The notes under the pieces are model-generated. The model was not told the origin of the DNA, searched no databases, and saw only the letters and a program-made list of their open reading frames with translations. Of a stretch of 5,769 nucleotides of DNA, positions 1 to 5,769 are shown piece by piece. The stretch comes from Treponema sp. GTDB lineage: Bacteria; Spirochaetota; Spirochaetia; Treponematales; Treponemataceae. Where the stretch lies: the NCBI GenBank assembly GCA_017614655.1, contig JAGABO010000212.1:1-5769 (forward strand), read 5' to 3'. Position 1 is the stretch's first letter, and each line of letters starts with the position of its first letter. The position numbers were made by a program, and so were the translations under genes.

Positions 1-30
1 AAGTTCCTGAAGTTTTGCAATTTCTTCCAT
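1..30 (-). CDS. N-terminus of an unidentified protein (partial; continues off the left edge)
   Basis: An ATG at 30-28 on the minus strand opens a frame reading MEEIAKLQEL, which runs off the window after ten codons. An AAGAGG Shine-Dalgarno sequence (39-44) lies 8 bases upstream of the ATG, and a strong promoter-like pair lies just before it, so this is a real gene start rather than chance. The short peptide is charged and helix-prone, possibly the start of a coiled coil. It is too short to identify. The gene follows the GH18 gene's terminator and has its own promoter, so it is probably a separate transcription unit. Confidence 0.7.
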   Translation of the reverse strand, partial: MEEIAKLQEL

Positions 31-48
31 AATATAAACCTCTTTTCT

Positions 49-77
49 ATTATAAAGATTTAAGCTGATTTTGTCAT
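49..77 (-). promoter_or_regulatory. Sigma-70-type promoter for the partial left-edge gene
   Basis: On the minus strand a -35-like ATGACA (77-72) is followed by exactly 17 bases and a perfect TATAAT (54-49). The predicted transcription start, at about 42-44, falls on the Shine-Dalgarno sequence itself. The 5' untranslated leader would therefore be only about 12-14 bases. The elements are read directly from the sequence; activity is inferred. Confidence 0.65.
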
Positions 78-100
78 AAAAAATAAAGGGCATCGTTTAA

Positions 101-139
101 AACAAAAAAGCCGGCAGTGAAGAGAGCTTCATTGCCGGC
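101..139 (-). terminator. Intrinsic terminator of the GH18 gene
   Basis: The arms at 110-122 and 127-139 (GCCGGCAGTGAAG and CTTCATTGCCGGC) pair over 13 positions with one mismatch around a 4-base loop at 123-126. In minus-strand RNA the hairpin is followed at once by a U-rich run (UUUUUUGUU, 109-101), the classic rho-independent layout. It begins 23 bases after the GH18 stop codon. The plus-strand side lacks a T run, so it is directional. Confidence 0.92.
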
Positions 140-162
140 ATGTAAGTTACGAATTGATTAAA

Positions 163-2355
163 TTAAAGGCCTTTAAGTGCATTAATTGCTTCAATTACAT
201 ACTGATTGCTTCCGCTGTAAGAGAGTGAAGAAGGATTTGATGCATCAAGAGCAACGACATCATTAAAACCTGTAATTTTATCTTTGCCTTTGCTGTTTAC
301 AATAGCTCCATCAGGAGCAACCTTTGCAAGAACAATACAGTCTGTTACGGTCACAGTATTATCTACACGACCGACAAGTCCGCCAAAATATTCATACGGA
401 TTGCTGTAATAGGTATTGCCGTTAACATCAAGTGCAATATTGCCGCGGTTTCTGGCAATTTCTGAACCAACGGCACCGATAAATACACAGTTCTGAATCA
501 CTGTATTATCACCGGTAATAATTCCGATAAGTCCGCCAAAGCGGTCATCATCGTGTCCGTCATGAGTTAACTTAGGAACAGTCTGTTCTTCATCCCACCA
601 GAGTTTTTCTTTTGTAGAACTATCTGTTGCCTGAGCGCCTGGTTCAACGTTTTTATTGATAACACAGGCATCAACAAGAGTTACATTTTTAATGACAGCA
701 GATTTTGCATTGCCAATAAATCCAAGTCCCTGGTGTCCCTGATAGATGTAAAGTCCTTTGATTACCTTGCCGTTTCCGTCAAAGGTTCCTTCAAAAGGAT
801 TTGACATATTACCGATACTGTCAAAATTAACAAGTCCGGCAGCCGGTGTTGCATCTGTTCCTTCTTCTGGGACTGCAAATCCTGAACCAAGAACAGAATT
901 GTTGATTGTAATATCGTTAGCAACAGTGAAAGTGTAACCTGCAAGAGAGTTTCCGCCGTTTACGATTTGTGAAAGATTCTGAAGACCTGCAGCGTCAGTA
1001 ATTGTGTAAGACTTAACGCCGCTCTTTAAGCCATTTTTAATGTCTGCAGAAGCAGTTTCTCCACCGTTACCGCCGTTTTCTCCGCCATTGTTACCACTGC
1101 TTCCGTAAGCTGCATCAAGGGCATCGCGCATTGCGTGGCGAAGGTGACCTGCATTTGTGTCGTCTTCATAAACCCAGGCCATTGCTCCGCCTAAGCCTTT
1201 GGATTTTGCCCAGTTAATCTTAATCTGGATTGTAGCCGGATCATCATAGAAGAAGAGGAAAGGATAAGTATTTGTAGTCGGTTTTCTCCAGTTATCTGAG
1301 CGGGTTCCGATGTAGTAAGCAACAGCCCCTTCCTGATTATCTCCTGTTACATAGCCTGCATCTGTAAGTGCTTTTCCGCTTGTATAGGCATAAATCTTTT
1401 TAAATCCGTCTTCCTGTCCGTAATAGCCGGCTGCAAGACCAGTTTTGTTTCCTGCATAAATGTTTTCTGCAGTATAGCCCTCATCAATTCTGTAGCCGAT
1501 TCCGTAGAAAGGAAGACCAATGATAACTTTTTTTGCACCAACAATTGCAGTATAGGCATTTACAGTGTCTTTTGTTAACTTGAAGTTTCCGTTGTAGCCG
1601 ATGTATGGATCTTCTCCTTCATCTTTATCTCCGCGGCTTGAATAGTCAAAGTCGTAGGTCATTACGTTTACAAGATCAAGGGTTTTAAGCATTTCTTTAA
1701 TGCCGGCATTTCCATAGAAAGAACTTCCTGTCTGGGCTGCAATTGTGTAAATCTTGCTGTTGTTTGTAAGACGCTTTATGTCGGCAACGAATGTCGGGTA
1801 AATAGGGTTGTAGGTTTCGTAGCTTCCAAAATATTCCCAGTCAAAGTCAATTCCGTCTACACCGGATGTGTTAACGAAATCTGCAATGTTTTCAACAAGA
1901 TCATCGTACAGATTGCTGTTAAGGACTGCACTTGCATTCTTTGAACCTGTGTCACCGCCGCCGTAAGAAATAAGAACCTTTACGTTAGGATGTTTGCTCT
2001 TGAAGCTGCTGATGCTTTCTTTTAAGCCGGAAAGATCTGTATCATCATCATACATAAGCTCAGTGCTGTTTGCTTCATGCTGAAGGAAGGCAATGCACAC
2101 GTGGGTAAAAAGGTCTGCTTCGCTGTCATCAATTGATTCAAGATCATAAGCGTAGATAAGGCTTACAGGACCATCAGTATTTGTTCCATTGCCCTGCTGG
2201 CCGCCGTTACCGCCATTACCGCCGTTTCCACCATTACCGCCGTTGCCTCCAGATTGGCTGGTATTTGTGTTTTCATCTGGATTTGAAGAGGTGTCGCAGG
2301 CTGCAAGGAAAATTGCTGCAACTGCAATCAACATGAATTTAAAAAGTTTTTTCAT
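163..2355 (-). CDS. GH18 chitinase-like lipoprotein with C-terminal beta-helix (GLUG-like) region
   Basis: Probable secreted glycoside hydrolase of 730 aa, cleaving beta-1,4-linked GlcNAc polymers (chitin or related glycans) at the cell surface or periplasm. It starts with a lipoprotein signal (MKKLFKF, then a hydrophobic stretch and lipobox LAAC, C20). A Gly/Asn linker spans about 35-54 and the GH18 barrel about 63-417. The catalytic DxxDxDxE motif is intact (D167, D170, D172, general acid E174), with MTYD at 232-235 and a late AMAW motif (W394). A second Gly/Asn linker (about 419-435) leads to a 295-residue tail with FDGNGKVIKGL and three GLUG-like repeats (about 545-565, 606-629, 657-679), probably for glycan or surface binding. 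The ATG at 2355 has GGAG 6 bases upstream. An upstream in-frame ATG (2415) overlaps the -35 box and would bury the signal peptide, so it is rejected. The family is clear; the exact substrate is not. Confidence 0.92.
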   Translation of the reverse strand: MKKLFKFMLIAVAAIFLAACDTSSNPDENTNTSQSGGNGGNGGNGGNGGNGGQQGNGTNTDGPVSLIYAYDLESIDDSEADLFTHVCIAFLQHEANSTELMYDDDTDLSGLKESISSFKSKHPNVKVLISYGGGDTGSKNASAVLNSNLYDDLVENIADFVNTSGVDGIDFDWEYFGSYETYNPIYPTFVADIKRLTNNSKIYTIAAQTGSSFYGNAGIKEMLKTLDLVNVMTYDFDYSSRGDKDEGEDPYIGYNGNFKLTKDTVNAYTAIVGAKKVIIGLPFYGIGYRIDEGYTAENIYAGNKTGLAAGYYGQEDGFKKIYAYTSGKALTDAGYVTGDNQEGAVAYYIGTRSDNWRKPTTNTYPFLFFYDDPATIQIKINWAKSKGLGGAMAWVYEDDTNAGHLRHAMRDALDAAYGSSGNNGGENGGNGGETASADIKNGLKSGVKSYTITDAAGLQNLSQIVNGGNSLAGYTFTVANDITINNSVLGSGFAVPEEGTDATPAAGLVNFDSIGNMSNPFEGTFDGNGKVIKGLYIYQGHQGLGFIGNAKSAVIKNVTLVDACVINKNVEPGAQATDSSTKEKLWWDEEQTVPKLTHDGHDDDRFGGLIGIITGDNTVIQNCVFIGAVGSEIARNRGNIALDVNGNTYYSNPYEYFGGLVGRVDNTVTVTDCIVLAKVAPDGAIVNSKGKDKITGFNDVVALDASNPSSLSYSGSNQYVIEAINALKGL
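2203..2250. repeat. 9-bp tandem repeat encoding the Gly-Gly-Asn linker
   Basis: Five imperfect 9-base units of the type GCCRTTACC (2203-2247) and a partial sixth encode the (NGG)n linker between the lipid anchor and the GH18 domain. Units differ mainly at third codon positions, so the repeat is selected as protein but could still change length by slippage. Each unit gained or lost adds or removes three residues without a frameshift. Confidence 0.85.
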
Positions 2356-2360
2356 ATTCA

Positions 2361-2377
2361 TCTCCGTAAAAAAAGTA
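2361..2377 (-). promoter_or_regulatory. GH18 leader and ribosome-binding site (motif shared with fabV)
   Basis: The minus strand reads TACTTTTTTTACGGAGA and ends 5 bases before the ATG. It contains the ACGGAG ribosome-binding site. The same block occurs at 5582-5598 before fabV with 16 of 17 bases identical and at the same distance from the start codon. The GGAG position decides for the MKK start over the ATG two codons upstream, which would leave no spacing. Confidence 0.75.
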
Positions 2378-2387
2378 TACTCCTCAT

Positions 2388-2415
2388 ATTCTAACACGTT
2401 ATTTCTGCATGTCAA
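2388..2415 (-). promoter_or_regulatory. Sigma-70-type promoter of the GH18 gene
   Basis: A perfect TTGACA (-35, 2415-2410) is followed by 16 bases and TAGAAT (-10, 2393-2388, five of six consensus bases). The predicted transcription start near 2381 gives a leader of about 26 bases. The pair starts 17 bases past the lacI-type stop codon, so the GH18 gene can be transcribed on its own. The spacer and -10 edge contain an imperfect palindrome, TAAC-GT-GTTA (2401-2392), a possible operator. Confidence 0.75.
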
Positions 2416-2432
2416 ATGTTGGAGGGAAACTG

Positions 2433-3461
2433 TTATTCTGCTATACAGGAGTTGCGTATTGTAAGTGAAGGTTCAATGAGGATTTCTTTTTGAACTGGTT
2501 CTTTTTTTATGAGGCTTAGGGCGGTTTTAATAATTTCTCCGCCGAATGTGCGGAAGTTGCAGCCGACTGTAGTAAGAGAAGGGTTTAACAGAGAAGATAA
2601 ATATGTATTTCCAAAACTGATGACGCTTATGTCCTGTGGAATACGCAGGTTGTGTTCATGTATCGATCGGATGATGCCGGCCGCGCTTATATCATTTACG
2701 GCAATTACGGCATCGGGGTGGGAATCTTTTTTAAGAATCTCGTTCATTGATTCATAGCCGCCGTCTTCGTCGTAGCGTTCATTTTGTATATCGAATTCCG
2801 GAAAATATTCAAGATGATGTTTTTTAAGCAGCTTTTTAAAAACAGTACGCATCGTATTTGTAGAAGCAACGGTTGAACTTCCTCCGGCAAAAGCAATCTT
2901 TTTTATGTGGCTGTTTTTTGTTAAAAAGTCCATAACAAGATTCATTACTTTTTCCATGTTGATGAGTATGCTTGTGCAGTTTGTGCCGCTTAAATGTCCG
3001 ACAGTTACAACAGGAATTGATTGTGAAATTCTAGTGATTTTCTGTGCGAATTCTGAATCAGTTTTTAATTCATCACAGGCACCGCCGATAAGAATAATGG
3101 CATCAACTTTCTGCTGAACTAATTTATCGATAAGCGTAAACTCATTCAGTCGGTCAGAAAAACTATTGCAGAGCATAAGGCTGTAACCGGCTTCGAGAGC
3201 TGACTGTTCACAGTTTACAAACAGAGTTGAATAAAACGGATTCCTGATATCAGCAGTAAGAATGCCTATTAAATTAGAGTGCGAATTTATTAATCCGCGC
3301 GCAAGGATATTCGGCTTAAAGTTATATTTTTTGATTACACGCTTTACTTCGATTTCTTTTTCTTTATTGACTCTGGCATTTCCCGTGAGAACTCTGGAGA
3401 CTGTAGAAATGGAAACACCGGCTTCTTTTGCGATGTCAACTATAGTAACGTTTTTTGACAA
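2433..3461 (-). CDS. LacI-family transcriptional regulator
   Basis: DNA-binding repressor-type regulator of 342 aa, the usual LacI/GalR length. The N-terminal helix-turn-helix is textbook (VTIVDIAKEAGVSISTVSRV, residues 5-24). A hinge helix with ARGL (about 54-57) carries the leucine that opens central CpG steps in this family's operators. The rest is a periplasmic-binding-protein-like sugar domain, including NDISAAGIIRSI and IPQDISVISFGN (about 256-285). The start chosen is TTG at 3461, with GAGGA (3469-3473) 7 bases upstream. The frame stays open to another TTG at 3488, but that one has no ribosome-binding site and lies upstream of the predicted transcription start. The gene is followed at once by the GH18 gene, so a role in sensing a chitin- or glycan-derived sugar is likely but inferred. 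The effector cannot be read from the sequence. Confidence 0.93.
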   Translation of the reverse strand: MSKNVTIVDIAKEAGVSISTVSRVLTGNARVNKEKEIEVKRVIKKYNFKPNILARGLINSHSNLIGILTADIRNPFYSTLFVNCEQSALEAGYSLMLCNSFSDRLNEFTLIDKLVQQKVDAIILIGGACDELKTDSEFAQKITRISQSIPVVTVGHLSGTNCTSILINMEKVMNLVMDFLTKNSHIKKIAFAGGSSTVASTNTMRTVFKKLLKKHHLEYFPEFDIQNERYDEDGGYESMNEILKKDSHPDAVIAVNDISAAGIIRSIHEHNLRIPQDISVISFGNTYLSSLLNPSLTTVGCNFRTFGGEIIKTALSLIKKEPVQKEILIEPSLTIRNSCIAE

Positions 3462-3479
3462 AACAATATCCTCGTGTTC

Positions 3480-3508
3480 TTTATACAATGTATGATAAAA
3501 AAAAACAA
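3480..3508 (-). promoter_or_regulatory. Promoter of the LacI-family gene
   Basis: TTGTTT (-35, 3508-3503), a 17-base T-rich spacer and TATAAA (-10, 3485-3480) precede the gene. The predicted start near 3473-3474 falls on the GAGGA ribosome-binding site, giving a very short leader. It also excludes translation from the upstream TTG at 3488 on this transcript. Confidence 0.6.
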
Positions 3509-3520
3509 GAAAACGTTTTC
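3509..3520. promoter_or_regulatory. LacI-type operator palindrome GAAAACGTTTTC
   Basis: A perfect 12-bp palindrome with a central CpG, the hallmark of LacI/GalR-family operators (compare PurR and CcpA sites). It directly abuts the -35 box of the LacI-family gene, a position suited to autoregulation. The binding protein is inferred to be the adjacent regulator. Because a T run follows, a very weak hairpin terminator for the upstream PAP2 gene is an alternative, but the stem would be nearly all A-U. Confidence 0.7.
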
Positions 3521-3527
3521 GCGATGA

Positions 3528-4337
3528 CTAAAGTTCAATATGTACGTTAAGGCCTGTGCCTGTAAACTGAAGTTTTGAAATAAGCGGATCTTTTGAATCA
3601 GAAGTTTTCTTATGAGGCCACGGAACAATCATTCCGCTGAAGGTTCCGATTGCGGCACCCGTAAGAACATCAGAAAGAAAATGTTTTCCTGCGTAGAGGC
3701 GGCATGCTCCGGTACCGGCTGCACATGCGATACCGGCGGCCATTGCGTAAACACCCCAGCCCTGACATTCAACATATCCGTCAAGAAGAAGCGTACTGAA
3801 AAATGCAATTCCGCAGAAAGCTGCCGAGGTGTGGCCAGAAGGAAAAGAATTCCAGCGGTCATCAATCAAATCATCAGTGAGGGCACTTTCTTCGAAATAC
3901 ATGTAGGGGCGCGTACGGGCAATGTTGTCCTTGAGCGTGTTAAGGATTGCGTATGTTAATAGAAGAGACTCGCTGTACATAACGCAAACGGTTGTCCAGC
4001 GGTCAGGATTTTTGATATCAGCAGCGATAAAAAGACCGGGAAGAAGAAGGTCTGCTGCCATAAAAACATTGGTTATTTTATCATAAGTTTTATTGTAAGG
4101 CTGTGCGAGTACAGAATCAAAAGCGTTTATATCACCCTTGTTCAGAAAGTTTCCGTCCCATGCATCTGCAGGCTTATCCAGAAGAAAATGTTCTGCTGCA
4201 TCATAAGCGGCAAGAGTTCCAAGCACGACTGCATCGCACGGGAAGGAAACTTCGTAAGGTTCAGCATCCTCCGGCTTACAGAAAGCCGAAGGTGCAGTAA
4301 AAAGGAATGTCAACAGAAGAAAAAGAAATCTTTTCAT
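3528..4337 (-). CDS. PAP2-family phosphatase with signal sequence
   Basis: A 269-aa PAP2 (type 2 phosphatidic acid phosphatase/haloperoxidase fold) membrane or periplasmic enzyme, expected to remove phosphate from lipid phosphates such as phosphatidate, phosphatidylglycerol phosphate or undecaprenyl pyrophosphate. An N-terminal hydrophobic signal (about 3-19) is followed by several hydrophobic segments. All three catalytic motifs are present: KX6RP (K136 to R143-P144), PSGH (166-169, with H169) and RX5HX3D (R213, H219, D223). The serine usual at the start of the third motif is Cys212. The ATG begins 9 bases after the fabV stop; AAGGA touches the ATG with no spacer, so translation is probably coupled to fabV. 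A stop codon two codons upstream excludes an earlier start. The substrate cannot be assigned; the fabV context suggests lipid metabolism. Confidence 0.9.
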   Translation of the reverse strand: MKRFLFLLLTFLFTAPSAFCKPEDAEPYEVSFPCDAVVLGTLAAYDAAEHFLLDKPADAWDGNFLNKGDINAFDSVLAQPYNKTYDKITNVFMAADLLLPGLFIAADIKNPDRWTTVCVMYSESLLLTYAILNTLKDNIARTRPYMYFEESALTDDLIDDRWNSFPSGHTSAAFCGIAFFSTLLLDGYVECQGWGVYAMAAGIACAAGTGACRLYAGKHFLSDVLTGAAIGTFSGMIVPWPHKKTSDSKDPLISKLQFTGTGLNVHIEL

Positions 4338-4346
4338 TCCTTAAGT

Positions 4347-5576
<1,230 letters not shown>

Positions 5577-5581
5577 TTTAT

Positions 5582-5598
5582 TCTCCGTGAAAAAAGTA
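5582..5598 (-). promoter_or_regulatory. fabV leader and ribosome-binding site (motif shared with GH18 gene)
   Basis: The minus strand reads TACTTTTTTCACGGAGA, ending 5 bases before the fabV ATG and containing GGAG at a 6-base spacing. It differs at one base from the GH18 leader at 2361-2377. Confidence 0.75.
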
Positions 5599-5608
5599 GA
5601 TTCTAAAC

Positions 5609-5635
5609 TTTATATCAGTTTGACACATTTTGCAA
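5609..5635 (-). promoter_or_regulatory. Probable fabV-PAP2 promoter
   Basis: TATAAA (5614-5609) is a good -10 box. The -35 is weak: TTGCAA (5635-5630) at 15 bases, or TATTGC (5637-5632) at 17. The start near 5602 would give a leader of about 26 bases, the same as for the GH18 gene. TAGAAT (5605-5600) is an alternative -10 box without a good partner. Confidence 0.45.
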
Positions 5636-5643
5636 TAGTGTCA
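5621..5643. promoter_or_regulatory. Inverted repeat TGACAC-N11-GTGTCA over the fabV -35 region
   Basis: Two perfect 6-base arms (5621-5626 and 5638-5643) are spaced about two helical turns apart, centre to centre 17 bases, with palindromic TTGCAA (5630-5635) between them. The repeat covers the proposed -35 box, which is where a repressor of fabV would bind. The regulator is unknown; a fatty-acid-responsive repressor is one guess. Confidence 0.45.
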
Positions 5644-5672
5644 TGCACGAATTGGAGGAGGTGAGGAGTGAA

Positions 5673-5700
5673 GGGGATGTGGGGACGGGCGTTTGCGGGG
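5673..5700 (+). other. Canonical G-quadruplex motif
   Basis: Four G tracts, GGGG-ATGT-GGGG-AC-GGG-CGTTTGC-GGGG, fit the G3+N1-7 rule on the plus strand. They lie between the possible upstream gene tail and the fabV promoter, outside the predicted fabV transcript. For leftward transcription the G-rich strand is the template strand. Confidence 0.65.
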
Positions 5701-5730
5701 CTGGCAGTGCCTAAAAACAAGACTAAAGCA

Positions 5731-5769
5731 TCAGCCGCCGCGGTTTGCATCCATGTATTCAAAGAGGGC
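5731..5769 (-). CDS. Possible C-terminal tail of an upstream gene (partial)
   Basis: On the minus strand the frame entering from the right edge reads ALFEYMDANRGG and then TGA (5733-5731). The direction matches every other gene here, and it leaves a gap of about 150 bases for the fabV control region. Twelve residues are not enough for identification, and the surrounding DNA is unusually GC-rich. A plus-strand alternative is a GTG at 5668 after GGAGGAGGTGAGG, open to the edge for 34 codons. The two readings overlap and cannot be settled within this window. Confidence 0.35.
   Translation of the reverse strand, partial: ALFEYMDANRGG

Noticed and set aside
2203..2250. CRISPR-like or minisatellite array
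   Set aside because: The 9-bp units are contiguous, have no spacers and are in frame with a protein linker.
2356..2415. N-terminal extension of the GH18 protein from an ATG at 2415
   Set aside because: That ATG overlaps the -35 box, and the extension would put 20 residues before an obvious lipoprotein signal peptide. The ATG at 2355 has a well-placed GGAG.
2189..2464. Plus-strand proline-rich frame opposite the GH18 N-terminus
   Set aside because: The proline repeats are the reverse complement of the Gly-Gly-Asn linker codons. The frame also crosses the GH18 promoter.
3462..3488. N-terminal extension of the LacI protein from a TTG at 3488
   Set aside because: It has no ribosome-binding site and lies at or before the predicted -10 box. 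The TTG at 3461 has GAGGA at 7 bases and gives a standard LacI N-terminus.
3497..3520. Intrinsic terminator for the PAP2 gene
   Set aside because: The palindrome is followed by a T run, but the hairpin would have only about four mostly A-U pairs. The operator and promoter reading explains the layout better.
3612..3959. Plus-strand open frame of 115 codons opposite the PAP2 gene
   Set aside because: It is antisense to a gene with all catalytic motifs and has no recognisable domain or ribosome-binding site. It is a frame shadow, as are the other short frames opposite or within GH18, LacI, PAP2 and fabV.
5620..5648. Plus-strand promoter from TTGACA at 5620-5625
   Set aside because: No -10-like sequence lies 16-18 bases downstream. 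The TTGACA is part of the inverted repeat arm.

Overview
The window looks like chromosomal DNA from a host-associated Treponema (Spirochaetota). The strongest evidence is the trans-2-enoyl-CoA reductase, which from memory closely follows the well-studied Treponema denticola enzyme. Moderately AT-rich DNA, T-rich leaders and a lipoprotein glycosidase fit a gut, rumen or oral treponeme. No species is claimed. All confident genes lie on the minus strand, so transcription runs from right to left.

Right to left: (a) 5644-5769 is a GC-rich stretch holding what may be the C-terminal tail of an upstream minus-strand gene and a canonical G-quadruplex motif on the plus strand. (b) 5577-5643 holds the fabV leader, a probable promoter and an inverted repeat over the -35 region. 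(c) fabV (5576-4347) and a PAP2-family phosphatase with a signal sequence (4337-3528) are 9 bases apart and probably form an operon. (d) 3462-3527 is a compact control region with a perfect 12-bp LacI-type palindrome directly beside the -35 box of a LacI-family regulator (TTG start at 3461, stop at 2433). (e) A good promoter (TTGACA-N16-TAGAAT) drives a secreted GH18 chitinase-like lipoprotein (2355-163) with a beta-helix/GLUG-like C-terminal half. It ends in an intrinsic terminator at 101-139. (f) The start of another minus-strand gene (30 to beyond 1) has its own promoter at 49-77.

Functionally, fabV completes the fatty-acid elongation cycle or reduces crotonyl-CoA, and the PAP2 enzyme probably removes phosphate from a lipid phosphate in the envelope. 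The LacI regulator and the GH18 lipoprotein look like a local sugar-sensing and glycan-degrading pair. The regulator probably also controls itself through the palindrome at its promoter. No mobile element, CRISPR array, tRNA or rRNA was seen, and there is no clear sign of a wholly new system. The points most worth checking are the G-quadruplex and GC-rich patch at the right end, the two operator-like palindromes, and a 17-base leader shared between fabV and the GH18 gene.
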